Assembly (NCBI GenBank): GCA_017623215.1
Contig: JAGAPO010000022.1
Span: 49,286 to 113,285, forward strand
DNA length: 64,000 nt
Origin: Lachnospiraceae bacterium
Lineage (GTDB): Bacteria > Bacillota > Clostridia > Lachnospirales > Lachnospiraceae
Reading direction: 5' to 3'
The position numbers and the translations under genes are program-made. Shown here one piece after another: positions 9,469 to 17,883 of this stretch. The notes under the pieces were generated by a model. It was not told where the DNA came from and did not search any database. It saw only the letters and a program-made list of their open reading frames with translations. Position 1 is the stretch's first letter; the number at the start of each line of letters is the position of its first letter.

Positions 9469-9496
9469 GTGTGAGAAAGGCATATTCTTCTCACAC
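9469..9496. repeat. Inverted repeat upstream of trkA
   Basis: GTGTGAGAA (9469-9477) and TTCTCACAC (9488-9496) are perfect 9-base inverted arms with a 10-nt spacer, 58 bp before the trkA start. Could be an operator or leader hairpin. No U-tract follows on either strand. Confidence 0.5.
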
Positions 9497-9558
9497 GATC
9501 ATGCCATTTCGATGCGGGAAACCATGCTGTAACCGCATCGTTTGCGATAAAGTAAAAA

Positions 9559-10080
9559 TTAATGATGTAAAAGCCTTGCAAGCACAAGCTCATACAGCTC
9601 TGAGCTGGCTTCCTTCCAGTTGCGGCAGATTAACTCCGCCTCTTCCCTGGAAGGGACTGCGAGATTGATTTCAAAAATAGAGCTTCCGCGTTCAATCACC
9701 CGGAGCCTTGTAACGAATTCATCCTTTTTTCCTTCAAAGAATTCCGAAGGAACCGAGACCTCTTCGCGCAGATTCAGCTCTTTTTCCAGCAGGTATTCGT
9801 CAATTTCCGCGCGAATAGCGGGGGAAATCGTGTTGGAAAAAAAAGAAAGAGTTTCTTTTCCGGAATCCGTTATCTTGTACAAAGAATCGCTGCGCACGGT
9901 GTCCATACGAACATAGCCATCCTCAACCAGGTCGGCCAGAGACTGCTGGATATTGAAATAGCTCGCGTACTCCTTGTCTAAAATCAGATCCGTCAGCTGG
10001 CTGTTGGTCAGCGGAAAATTTACATTATTCAAGATATACAGGATAATCAGCTTGTTCAGCATAAGCGATTCCGGCTGCAT
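9559..10080 (-). CDS. DUF4364 winged-helix protein
   Basis: 173 residues. An N-terminal winged-helix segment (LNKLIILYILNNVNFPLT to about residue 75, with DGYVRMDTV as the wing) followed by a helical and beta C-terminal part. This matches my memory of DUF4364, a clostridial family regarded as putative transcription factors; target genes are unknown. Start at 10080 has GGAGG seven bases upstream. It stands about 150 bp upstream of trkA on the same strand and may or may not share its transcript. Confidence 0.75.
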   Translation of the reverse strand: MQPESLMLNKLIILYILNNVNFPLTNSQLTDLILDKEYASYFNIQQSLADLVEDGYVRMDTVRSDSLYKITDSGKETLSFFSNTISPAIRAEIDEYLLEKELNLREEVSVPSEFFEGKKDEFVTRLRVIERGSSIFEINLAVPSREEAELICRNWKEASSELYELVLARLLHH

Positions 10081-10166
10081 AAAAAACCTCCATTTCTACC
10101 CGTTAGAGGAACGATTACGGGCATACAACGATTGTTACAAAAAAAGAACCTGGCAAAGCCTGCGGT

Positions 10167-11117
10167 CTAATCAAGGCCGCTGATACGGACACCTTCCAGA
10201 TAGATTCCCTGACGGGTATCCCGAACTTTCAGCTGATGTCCAATCTCATTCAGAACCGCGCGCTTGTTCCGGCTCCACAGCGGCGCAATCAGAGAATCGG
10301 CCGGACCGTCGCCGGTGAGGCGGTGAATGACAATATCGGGTCTGAGATGCTCCAGACAGCAGATGACCGCATTCACATAAGCATCCATACAAAGAAGAGC
10401 GAACCGTCCGTCATCCAGGCGGATGCTTTCTTCATACATCGCGGCGAGCCCTGTGCCTTTCAGAACGTGCAGAAGCTGAAGCTTGACACCGGATACCGGA
10501 AGTCCTGACAGATAATCCGCGCCTGCGAGCATGTCGGGAAGCGTCTCTCCGGGAAGTCCGAGAATCAGATGGGCGATAACCGGGATGGACCGTTCGTTAA
10601 GCTTTTGTATACGTTCCGTAAAGCAGGAAAGCGGATAACCACGGTTAATGAGAACCGCGGTATCATCCCGTACCGTCTGAAGGCCGAGTTCAATCCAGAC
10701 TGGCTTGATCCGGTTCAGCCGCGAGAGCAGCGCAAGTACCTCATCCGGAAGGCAGTCGGGCCGTGTGGCGACGGACAGCACAGCAACGGAAGGATCCGCG
10801 ATTGCTTCGCGAAAAATGCGCTCTAAGTAGTCCGTTGGGGCGTACGTGTTGGTATAAGCCTGAAAATAAGCGATATAACGTCCGGAAGGATACTTTCGGG
10901 CGATTCGTTCTTTGGCCTGGGCGAGCTGTTCCGGTATCGAGAGAAGAGGAGAGGCAGCAAAATCACCGCTTCCTCCTTCGCTGCAGAAGAGACAGCCGGA
11001 ATGAGAAAGCGTACCGTCACGGTTCGGACAGGTCATTCCGCCGTTCAGCGCAAGCTTATACAGCGGTTCGCCATAGGTCTCTTTTAAATATCGGGACAGC
11101 GAGCGATATCGTTCCAT
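10167..11117 (-). CDS. TIGR01212 family radical SAM protein
   Basis: 316 residues. The cluster-binding cysteines are in TCPNRDGTLSHSGCLFC near residues 29-45, the extended spacing typical of the YhcC/TIGR01212 group rather than CxxxCxxC. VWIELGLQTVRDDTA and HLILGLPGETLPDML are further signatures. Radical SAM enzymes cleave S-adenosylmethionine to start radical reactions; the substrate of this group is not established to my knowledge. ATG 11117 gives the usual N-terminus (YRSLSRYLKETYGEPLYKL region). Confidence 0.85.
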   Translation of the reverse strand: MERYRSLSRYLKETYGEPLYKLALNGGMTCPNRDGTLSHSGCLFCSEGGSGDFAASPLLSIPEQLAQAKERIARKYPSGRYIAYFQAYTNTYAPTDYLERIFREAIADPSVAVLSVATRPDCLPDEVLALLSRLNRIKPVWIELGLQTVRDDTAVLINRGYPLSCFTERIQKLNERSIPVIAHLILGLPGETLPDMLAGADYLSGLPVSGVKLQLLHVLKGTGLAAMYEESIRLDDGRFALLCMDAYVNAVICCLEHLRPDIVIHRLTGDGPADSLIAPLWSRNKRAVLNEIGHQLKVRDTRQGIYLEGVRISGLD

Positions 11118-11480
11118 CAGCAGACACGCATCCTTTCCGCGCAGCCCGCCGATTCCTGTGTTCGTGTCCGGAACACATCGGATGTCAGTTCGTATTCGTC
11201 CCGTCTCATATTCAGTCCCCTCCCGTAATGAAAAGCTTGTAAGAACATCATAGCACTTAAAAATTAGAAAGACAAGAGAAAGATCTTTTCTTTCTGAAAG
11301 AAAAGGTGTATAATAGGATCAGATCGGGATGGGATGCATTTCAGGCATCTTAAAAGCACTTCACGAATGATCGTGCGGTATATCTGTTATCCAGTCTTTA
11401 TTATCCGGTATAACAATCCTTAAGTCAGGCAAACAGAGCAGGAATGGATCGAATCAAGTAAAGGAGTATAGGAGCACAAT
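11118..11480. other. Divergent intergenic region and rho leader
   Basis: 363 bp between the radical SAM gene (minus) and rho (plus). It holds the candidate rho promoter at 11287-11314 and then about 165 bp of leader with no riboswitch or attenuator that I recognise. TTTTCTTTC/GAAAGAAAA is a short inverted repeat just upstream of the -10. Confidence 0.5.
11287..11314 (+). promoter_or_regulatory. Candidate rho promoter
   Basis: A perfect TATAAT (11309-11314) follows TTTCTT (11287-11292) at 16 bp. The -35 is weak. It precedes rho by about 165 bp, a leader long enough for autoregulation, which is known for rho in other bacteria but not shown here. Confidence 0.5.
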
Positions 11481-13883
11481 ATGGCAGTTGAATATGAGAA
11501 AATGTCTCTGGTGCAGTTAAAGGAGCTTGCCAGGGAGATGGGTCTGAAAAAGACAACTCAGCTTAGAAAGAATGAACTAATCGAATTATTGCAGCAGAAT
11601 GGAACGCAGGGCGGAGCATTAGTCGGAGCAGCGGATGAGAAAGAAGCGGCGGAGGAAGAGAAGAAGCCGGAAGAACAGAAGCTGGATAAGCAGGAAGCCC
11701 AGGCAGACCCGATAATCCAGGAAGCGGCGGAGAATTCCGGGAAAGAGAACAGGGGAAAGCCGCAGATCGAGAGGCCGAGAAGAGGAAGGCCGAGAAAGAA
11801 AGTCATGACAGAGTCGGAAGAGAATGGGGAGAAAGAGACGGATATATCCGGGAAGGATTCTGCAGACGCAGCGGAGCCGGAGACGTATGAAGAGCCGGCA
11901 AAAGAGAATACGGTGCAGGTATTTGACGGGGAACCCGAAGAAGAGCAGAAAAAGGAGACGGCAGAGAATGCCGAAAGCGCTGGCGAAGGCGGAGAGCAGG
12001 AAAGCAAAGCGGAAGAGAAGCCGGTGGACAAATCTTCCCAGAAGTCGGATGACAGAACGCAGGAAGAGCGGCCGGCAAGAACGGAACGCCCCGATTATCA
12101 AAGCAGAAGAAGTGAGTATGCTCACAACAGAGAATATAGACAGGGATATCGTCAGGATTATAACAGATCGGAATACAGCCGTCAGGACAATAATCGCCAG
12201 GAATACAGCAGGCCGGATTACAAACGCCAGGATTATAACAGATCGGAATACAGCCGTCAGGATAATAACCGCCAGGAGTACAGCAGATCGGATAACAATC
12301 GCCAGGATAATAATCGCCAGGATAACAATCGCCAGGAGTATAGCAGATCGGATTATAACCGTCAGGATAATAACCGCCAGGAGTACAATAGAACAGATTA
12401 CAGCCGTCCGGATAATAATCGTCAGGATTATGGCAGATCGGACTACAGCCGTCCGGATAATAACCGTCAGGACAATAGTCGTCCGGACAATAATCGCCAG
12501 GATAATAACCGTCAGGACTATAACCGCCAGGACTATAACAGAACAGATTACAATCGTCAGGACAGCAGCCGTCAGGAGTACGGCCGGGCAGATAATACCA
12601 GGACGGATAACAGCCGTCAGGAGAATCGCACGGATGGCAGCCGTACGGACTATATCAGACCGGAGGGAACGCCGGACTATAAAAAGCCGGAGGATCGCCT
12701 TGCCGAGAGCAAGGGAGGAGTTCCGACCGAGATGGCGGAGCTGGACAGCGGCGAGACCAAGGAGGGCATCCTGGAGGTAATGGCGGACGGATACGGATTC
12801 ATCCGCTGTGATAATTATCTGCCGGGAGAGAACGACGTGTATGTATCGCCTGCGCAGATTCGCAGATTCAATCTTAAGACAGGCGATATCATCGTTGGTA
12901 ATACCAGAATCCGCAGCCAGAACGAGAAGTTCAGCGCGCTTTTATATGTTAAAAGCGTGAATGGCTTCCACCCGTCCGAGGCGCAGAAGAGAAAGAAGTT
13001 CGAGGATTTGACTCCGGTATTTCCGAAGGAGCGAATCTACATGGAGACTCCGGACTGTAGCATTACCATGCGGATGATTGATATCTTCTCCCCGATTGGA
13101 AAGGGGCAGAGAGGTATGATCGTATCCCAGCCCAAGGCCGGTAAGACAACGATATTAAAGCAGATCGCCGGCTCAATTACAAAGAACTACCCGGATATGA
13201 ACCTGATTATATTGTTAATTGATGAGCGTCCCGAGGAAGTTACCGATATTAAGGAATCCATCGAGGGAGAGAACGTAGAAGTAATCTATTCTACCTTTGA
13301 TGAACTGCCCGAGAACCATAAGCGGGTGTCGGAGATGGTAATTGAGCGCGCAAAGCGTCTGGTGGAGCACAAGAAGGATGTCGTGATTCTGCTTGACAGT
13401 ATTACGAGACTTGCACGCGCATATAACCTGACGATCCAGCCGAGCGGAAGGACCCTTTCCGACGGTCTTGATCCGGCGGCCCTTTATATGCCGAAGCGGT
13501 TCTTCGGTGCGGCAAGAAATATGCGGGAAGGCGGAAGCCTTACGGTGCTTGCAACCGCTCTGGTGGACACCGGAAGCCGAATGGACGATGTTGTATTCGA
13601 GGAATTCAAGGGAACGGGCAACATGGAGATCGTTCTGGACAGAAGCCTGTCTGAGAAGAGAATCTTTCCGGCGATCGACCTGCTGAAATCCAGCACAAGA
13701 AGGGACGACCTTCTGCTGGAGCCGGTCTTCTTTGAGAGCGCCAATGTGATGCGCAGGTGGCTGAGCGGCCAGCGGCCGGAGGAAGCGCTTGAGCACATCA
13801 TTAATATATTTACGAAGACAAAGAACAATAATGAATTCATCAAGGTGCTGATTAAATCAAAAATGCCGGAAAAATTAATTTAG
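11481..13883 (+). CDS. rho: Transcription termination factor Rho with long disordered insertion
   Basis: 800 residues, nearly twice the usual 420. Order: Rho N-terminal SAP-like domain (YEKMSLVQLKELAREMGLKK, residues 4-23), an acidic low-complexity stretch (about 50-200), a repeat tract of 31 pentapeptides (227-381), the cold-shock-like RNA-binding domain (GILEVMADGYGFIRC, about 429-443, with DVYVSPAQIRRF), and the ATPase with Walker A PKAGKTT (about 551-557) and Walker B VVILLDSITRLARAYN (about 634). The RecA-like motor is complete, so the protein should be an active RNA translocase that ends untranslated transcripts. ATG 11481 follows AAGGAG and gives the canonical N-terminus. Extra N-terminal insertions occur in Rho of other Clostridia and Bacteroidetes; the length and regularity here are notable. 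Confidence 0.97.
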   Translation: MAVEYEKMSLVQLKELAREMGLKKTTQLRKNELIELLQQNGTQGGALVGAADEKEAAEEEKKPEEQKLDKQEAQADPIIQEAAENSGKENRGKPQIERPRRGRPRKKVMTESEENGEKETDISGKDSADAAEPETYEEPAKENTVQVFDGEPEEEQKKETAENAESAGEGGEQESKAEEKPVDKSSQKSDDRTQEERPARTERPDYQSRRSEYAHNREYRQGYRQDYNRSEYSRQDNNRQEYSRPDYKRQDYNRSEYSRQDNNRQEYSRSDNNRQDNNRQDNNRQEYSRSDYNRQDNNRQEYNRTDYSRPDNNRQDYGRSDYSRPDNNRQDNSRPDNNRQDNNRQDYNRQDYNRTDYNRQDSSRQEYGRADNTRTDNSRQENRTDGSRTDYIRPEGTPDYKKPEDRLAESKGGVPTEMAELDSGETKEGILEVMADGYGFIRCDNYLPGENDVYVSPAQIRRFNLKTGDIIVGNTRIRSQNEKFSALLYVKSVNGFHPSEAQKRKKFEDLTPVFPKERIYMETPDCSITMRMIDIFSPIGKGQRGMIVSQPKAGKTTILKQIAGSITKNYPDMNLIILLIDERPEEVTDIKESIEGENVEVIYSTFDELPENHKRVSEMVIERAKRLVEHKKDVVILLDSITRLARAYNLTIQPSGRTLSDGLDPAALYMPKRFFGAARNMREGGSLTVLATALVDTGSRMDDVVFEEFKGTGNMEIVLDRSLSEKRIFPAIDLLKSSTRRDDLLLEPVFFESANVMRRWLSGQRPEEALEHIINIFTKTKNNNEFIKVLIKSKMPEKLI
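12159..12623 (+). repeat. 31 tandem 15-bp units in rho encoding (Y/N)xRx(D/E)
   Basis: Thirty-one consecutive pentapeptides (for example YNRSE, YSRQD, NNRQE) with no gap. Arginine is always third and Asp or Glu always fifth; first position is Tyr or Asn in all but one (SSRQE). Degenerate copies flank it on both sides. DNA units differ mainly at synonymous positions, so the array is old or under protein-level selection. Confidence 0.95.
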
Positions 13884-13886
13884 GTA

Positions 13887-13915
13887 TTGCAAATCGAATT
13901 CACCTGTGCTATAAT
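13887..13915 (+). promoter_or_regulatory. rpmE promoter, extended -10
   Basis: TTGCAA (13887-13892), 17-bp spacer, TATAAT (13910-13915) preceded by TGC, i.e. an extended TGnTATAAT. It lies just after the rho stop and about 100 bp before rpmE. Confidence 0.8.
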
Positions 13916-14018
13916 AAAAAAGCTGTTTTATGGACACAGGAGAAATGTATGGTAAAGAAACAGTGTCTTCGGACTATCCGGGGCATAAGCAATAGAATTT
14001 ATTAAAGAGGTGAATGAG

Positions 14019-14225
14019 ATGAAAGAGGGAATCCATCCTAAGTATTATCAGGCAAAGGTTGTATGCAACTGCGGTAACGAGTTCGTAACGGGATCGACGA
14101 AGTCCGATATCCACGTTGAAGTTTGCTCCAAGTGCCATTCTTTTTATACCGGTCAGCAGAAGGCTGCTGCAGCTCGTGGCGCTATTGATAAGTTCAACCG
14201 TAAGTATGGCTTAGGTCAGAACTAA
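14019..14225 (+). CDS. rpmE: Ribosomal protein L31, zinc-binding form
   Basis: 68 residues, 50S subunit protein bL31. VCNCGNEF and [11 protein letters not shown] carry the Cys pairs that mark the zinc-containing (C+) paralogue, as opposed to the zinc-free form made during zinc limitation. ATG 14019 is chosen over GTG 14010: [10 protein letters not shown] is the canonical start and AAAGAGGTG lies 6 nt upstream. It has its own promoter and terminator, so it is probably monocistronic. Confidence 0.95.
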   Translation: MKEGIHPKYYQAKVVCNCGNEFVTGSTKSDIHVEVCSKCHSFYTGQQKAAAARGAIDKFNRKYGLGQN

Positions 14226-14261
14226 TATTGCCTTATATACAACATATATGCGTTAAAAATC

Positions 14262-14296
14262 AGGTTGAGGTTATGTGCTAATCTCAACCTATTTTT
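14262..14296 (+). terminator. Intrinsic terminator after rpmE
   Basis: AGGTTGAG (14262-14269) pairs with CTCAACCT (14283-14290), followed by ATTTTTAAATT. Confidence 0.8.
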
Positions 14297-14358
14297 AAAT
14301 TCGCAGGCGAATCGGAAAAATCAGCGATTTTTCGAATGGAAGGAATGGAGGGTTTAAG

Positions 14359-15483
14359 ATGAAGTCTTCGGGTATTGGAGGTCAGGCGGTTATTGAGGGC
14401 GTTATGATGAAGAATCAGAACCAGTATGCCGTGGCGGTGCGTACGCCTGATCAGAAGATTGAGGTAAAATTAGATACTTACACGAGCTTTTCTGAAAAGG
14501 TAAAGCTGTTCAAGCTTCCGGTCTTCAGAGGAGTTCTTTCGTTCATAGAGTCGCTTGTTCTCGGAATGAAGACCCTGACGTATTCGGCGGGATTTTATGA
14601 AGAGGAAGAAGAAAAGGCGAAGACTCAGGAGGAGAAGGCAAAGCAGGAGAAGAAGGATAACGTTATGATGGGGGCGACCGTGGTATTTGCGGTAGTGCTT
14701 GCGATTGGAATATTTATTGTGCTTCCATTCCTGATTTCGGGACTGTTCGGAAAGCTGATTACCTCCCAGATTCTGCTGCGCGTTGTAGAGGGTGTGATTC
14801 GAATCCTCCTGTTCTTTGGATATATTCTTTTGATCTCTCAGATGAAGGATATCAAAAGGGTGTTCATGTATCATGGTGCGGAGCATAAGACGATTAACTG
14901 TATTGAGCACGGACTGGATCTTACCGTAGCGAATGTCAGAAAGTCCTCGAAGGAGCACAGACGGTGCGGCACGAGCTTTATGCTGATCGTTATGGTGGTA
15001 AGCGCGGTATTTTTTGTGTTCATTAATACGGAGATTCTATGGCTTAGAATCCTGCTCAGAATCCTGCTGATTCCGGTAATCGCGGGGGTTTCATATGAAT
15101 TTATCCGCCTTGCGGGAAGAAGTGATTCGAAGCTTGTCGCGGTTTTAAGTAAGCCGGGGCTGTGGATGCAGGGGCTTACGACAAGGGAACCGGACGATGA
15201 GATGATTGAGGTTGCAATCGCGTCTGTTGAGGCTGTATTTGACTGGAGACAGTATCTGGCGGACAACGGCGTGAAGAAATATGCGAAAAAGTTCGGAAAG
15301 TCGGATAAGACCGGAGCTTCCGGAAAGAGCGCGAGCACCGGAAAGCCGGATAGGAGGAGAATTCCGGAACGTCTGCGAACGCCGCAAAGACGGATAGGTA
15401 TGGCAGGAATGGTAAGAACAGTAAGAACGGAAAGAATGCAGGGGCCGGAGCTGTCCGGAACGGACGAGAAGATGCGGAGGTAA
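14359..15483 (+). CDS. DUF1385 (YqhQ-like) membrane protein, C-terminal tail frameshifted
   Basis: 374 residues as read. IGGQAVIEGVMMKN at the N-terminus, MYHGAEHKTINCIEHG in the middle (about residues 170-185, His/Glu rich, suggesting metal binding) and GLWMQGLTTREPDDEMIEVAI are signatures of DUF1385. Membrane segments lie at about 105-130, 140-160, 210-225 and 228-245. Biochemical role unknown. After about residue 330 (GKPD) the frame becomes Arg-rich and unlike the family. The expected tail continues in another frame to 15740, where its TGA overlaps the prmC ATG. Restoring a single A in the run at 15350-15354 would read GKPDKEENSG and rejoin it. The enzyme-like core is intact, so the protein may still work. 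It precedes prmC and prfA in one transcript. Confidence 0.85.
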   Translation: MKSSGIGGQAVIEGVMMKNQNQYAVAVRTPDQKIEVKLDTYTSFSEKVKLFKLPVFRGVLSFIESLVLGMKTLTYSAGFYEEEEEKAKTQEEKAKQEKKDNVMMGATVVFAVVLAIGIFIVLPFLISGLFGKLITSQILLRVVEGVIRILLFFGYILLISQMKDIKRVFMYHGAEHKTINCIEHGLDLTVANVRKSSKEHRRCGTSFMLIVMVVSAVFFVFINTEILWLRILLRILLIPVIAGVSYEFIRLAGRSDSKLVAVLSKPGLWMQGLTTREPDDEMIEVAIASVEAVFDWRQYLADNGVKKYAKKFGKSDKTGASGKSASTGKPDRRRIPERLRTPQRRIGMAGMVRTVRTERMQGPELSGTDEKMRR

Positions 15484-15740
15484 AAGAGACGGCGCTAAAA
15501 GAGACGGCGGCAAAGGCTGCGGCTGTGGTGGAAGAGTCTGCAAAAGCCATGTCGAAGGAGACTGCCGTATCCGAGCAGGAGCTGCAGGAAGCAGCGGCAA
15601 GAGAGCGCCGGGAGCAGCAGAAGGCTAAGGTCAGAATGCGTCCTGTCTCCATGATAGATGAGGATGAGGAAGAAGAGGATGAGATCCTTCGTGCACTTGA
15701 CCGTTATTTTGATGATACACAGGGAGATTCGAAGGGATGA
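15354..15740 (+). pseudogene. Displaced C-terminal tail of the DUF1385 protein
   Basis: Open frame beginning right after a TAG at 15351-15353. It encodes a Lys/Asn/Gly linker, then Ala/Glu-rich helix (KETAAKAAAVVEESAKAM), then an acidic end (DEDEEEEDEILRALDRYF). Its stop overlaps the prmC start as ATGA, a coupling seen between genuine adjacent genes. I read it as the natural end of the upstream protein separated by a one-base deletion, not as an independent gene. GTG 15525 would be a start only by default. Confidence 0.7.
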
Positions 15741-16564
15741 CCTGTCAGACTGCGTTAAAGGAAGGAAAAGAGAGGCTGCTTTCCGCAGGAATTGAGGAAG
15801 CGGCCTTGGATGCCTGGTATCTGCTTTCGGCTGCGTCAGGAATCAGCAGAGCCGAGTATTTTACAGAGCCGCAAAGGGAGCTCAAAGAAGAAGCAGCCCT
15901 TCAATATCTGGAAGGAATTGCAAAAAGGGAGCGCCATGTTCCGCTGCAATATATTCTTGGAACACAGGAGTTCATGGGACTGGAATTCGAGGTGTCTGAA
16001 GCAGTGCTGATTCCGAGACAGGATACGGAGATTCTGGTGTGCGAGGCGATGAAGGCGGCAAAGGGAGCGTCGGTGTTGGATGTATGCACCGGTTCGGGCT
16101 GTATCATTATCAGCCTTGCTAAGCTTGCGGGAGCGGCGAAAGCGGCGGCCTGCGATCTGTCAAAAGAAGCGCTTTTAATTGCGGAGCGGAATGCAAAGCG
16201 GCTGGGCGTGGAGGTGGAGTTCCTGCAGGGGGACCTGTTTGAACCGGTTGCGGAACGGTACGATGTGATTGTCTCGAATCCGCCTTATATTGCCTCTGCG
16301 GAGTTGGAAGAATTGATGCCGGAGGTTCGGGATTACGAGCCGAGACTTGCTCTGGATGGAAGCGGAGACGGACTGGTATTCTATCGCAGAATAGCAGCCG
16401 AGGCAGGTAAATACCTGAATCCGGGCGGGCAGCTGTTCCTGGAGATTGGATGTGAGCAGGCGGAGGCGGTGTCCGGGTTCTTAAGAGAGAACGGGTATGG
16501 GGACATCCGAGTGGTAAAGGATTACGCGGGACTTGACCGCGTGGTCTGCGCGAGGCTGGCATGA
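15737..16564 (+). CDS. prmC: PrmC, release factor glutamine N5-methyltransferase
   Basis: 275 residues. VLDVCTGSGCIIISLAK is the SAM-binding motif I and VSNPPYIAS the NPPY catalytic motif of glutamine methyltransferases. PrmC methylates the GGQ glutamine of release factors, and its target prfA is the next gene. The N-terminal helical bundle (about 1-80) for release-factor recognition is present. ATG overlaps the stop of the upstream tail (ATGA), implying translational coupling. Confidence 0.95.
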   Translation: MTCQTALKEGKERLLSAGIEEAALDAWYLLSAASGISRAEYFTEPQRELKEEAALQYLEGIAKRERHVPLQYILGTQEFMGLEFEVSEAVLIPRQDTEILVCEAMKAAKGASVLDVCTGSGCIIISLAKLAGAAKAAACDLSKEALLIAERNAKRLGVEVEFLQGDLFEPVAERYDVIVSNPPYIASAELEELMPEVRDYEPRLALDGSGDGLVFYRRIAAEAGKYLNPGGQLFLEIGCEQAEAVSGFLRENGYGDIRVVKDYAGLDRVVCARLA

Positions 16565-16631
16565 CCGGGCAGGATACCGATAGAATCAATCAAAAGATTG
16601 TGCAAAGAATAGAGTGTGACGGCCGGACGTT

Positions 16632-16640
16632 TGGTATAAT
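16632..16640 (+). promoter_or_regulatory. Extended -10 promoter for prfA
   Basis: TGGTATAAT is an extended -10 (TGnTATAAT) 45 bp before prfA. No good -35 is visible. It would allow prfA to be transcribed independently of prmC. Confidence 0.5.
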
Positions 16641-16684
16641 AGCAGAAGGAAGAAGCGGACGGCAGGAATGGAGGATGCAAAAGG

Positions 16685-17761
16685 ATGTTTGATAAATTAG
16701 AGGATTTACTGATTCGCTATCAGGAGATTCAGGATGAACTGAATAATTCTTCGGTGATTAACGATCAGGATCGGTTCCGCAAGCTGATGAAGGAACAGGC
16801 GGATCTGGGTCCGATCACGGAGAAATATCAGGAATATAAGGATACCAAGGCAGCGATCGAGGACAGTCTCGCGATTCTGGACGAGGAGAGCGATGAAGAG
16901 ATGAGAGAGCTTGCCAAGGAAGAACTGGCGGAGTGCAGAGAGCGCCTGACAGGTATCGAGTCGGAGCTTAAGATTTTACTGCTTCCGAAGGACCCGAATG
17001 ATGAGAAGAACGTAATCGTTGAGATCCGCGGCGGCGCGGGCGGAGACGAGGCAGCACTTTTTGCAGCCGAGTTATTCCGCATGTATTCCAAATACGCGGA
17101 GTCGAACCGCTGGAAGATCGATATGATGAACCTGAACGAGAACGGTCTGGGCGGTTTCAAGGAAGCGATCTTCATGATCGAGGGACGCGGCGCGTATTCG
17201 AAGCTGAAGTACGAGAGCGGCGTTCACAGAGTTCAGAGAATTCCGGTAACGGAGTCCGGCGGGCGTATTCATACCTCTACCGCGACCGTTGCAATCATGC
17301 CCGAGGCAGAAGAGGTGGATGTTCAGCTGGATATGAACGATTGTAAATTTGATGTGTTCCGTGCGTCTGGTAACGGCGGACAGTGCGTTAATACGACGGA
17401 CTCCGCGGTTCGTCTGACCCACATCCCGACCGGAATTGTAATCTCCTGTCAGGATGAGAAGTCCCAGTTAAAGAACCGTGATAAGGCATTAAAGGTTCTG
17501 CGTTCCCGATTGTATGAACTGGAACTTGAGAAGGCGCATGATGCGGAGGCAGCGGCGAGAAAGAGCCAGGTTGGAACCGGAGATCGTTCGGAGAAGATCA
17601 GAACCTATAATTTCCCGCAGGGCCGTGTTACTGATCATCGAATCAAGCTGACCACGCACAGACTGGATGAGGTGCTGAACGGAGATCTGACGGAGATTAT
17701 TGACAGCCTGATTGCGGCCGATCAGGCGGCAAAGCTGGCCAATATGAACGAGAGTGAATAA
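16685..17761 (+). CDS. prfA: Peptide chain release factor 1
   Basis: 358 residues, normal RF1 length. [18 protein letters not shown] contains the universal GGQ loop for peptidyl-tRNA hydrolysis, and [18 protein letters not shown] contains the PxT tripeptide (PVT) that reads the first two stop bases in RF1. Recognises UAA and UAG. RF1 rather than RF2 because of PVT in place of SPF and because there is no in-frame UGA frameshift site. ATG 16685 follows GGAGG and AAAAGG. Confidence 0.96.
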   Translation: MFDKLEDLLIRYQEIQDELNNSSVINDQDRFRKLMKEQADLGPITEKYQEYKDTKAAIEDSLAILDEESDEEMRELAKEELAECRERLTGIESELKILLLPKDPNDEKNVIVEIRGGAGGDEAALFAAELFRMYSKYAESNRWKIDMMNLNENGLGGFKEAIFMIEGRGAYSKLKYESGVHRVQRIPVTESGGRIHTSTATVAIMPEAEEVDVQLDMNDCKFDVFRASGNGGQCVNTTDSAVRLTHIPTGIVISCQDEKSQLKNRDKALKVLRSRLYELELEKAHDAEAAARKSQVGTGDRSEKIRTYNFPQGRVTDHRIKLTTHRLDEVLNGDLTEIIDSLIAADQAAKLANMNESE

Positions 17762-17769
17762 GCGGACGA

Positions 17770-17821
17770 GGAAATCCGCCAGAATACCTGTGAGAGATCC
17801 CTGGGTGCGCTGGCGGATTCC
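17770..17821 (+). repeat. Hairpin after prfA without U-tract
   Basis: GGAAATCCGCCAG pairs with CTGGCGGATTCC (one bulge), loop 27 nt. GTTATCTC follows, so it is not a classic intrinsic terminator. It separates prfA from ktrB. Confidence 0.6.
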
Positions 17822-17883
17822 GTTATCTCTGACGCTTGGAGGAATGTTCTGTAATCCGGAAGGGAGGTTATGAAGCATTACTT

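Noticed and set aside
12159..12623. CRISPR-like array
   Set aside because: The 15-bp periodicity is inside rho in frame, units lack spacers and encode a regular peptide.
11824..12780. Arg/Ile-rich plus-strand frame inside rho
   Set aside because: Out-of-frame shadow created by the repeat codons; no start or family.
15525..15740. Independent 71-residue gene before prmC
   Set aside because: The frame is open upstream to 15354, has no ribosome site at GTG 15525 and reads as the displaced tail of the DUF1385 protein.
17762..17883. ydaO (c-di-AMP) riboswitch before ktrB
   Set aside because: Region is too short and lacks the conserved core; it holds only a simple hairpin.
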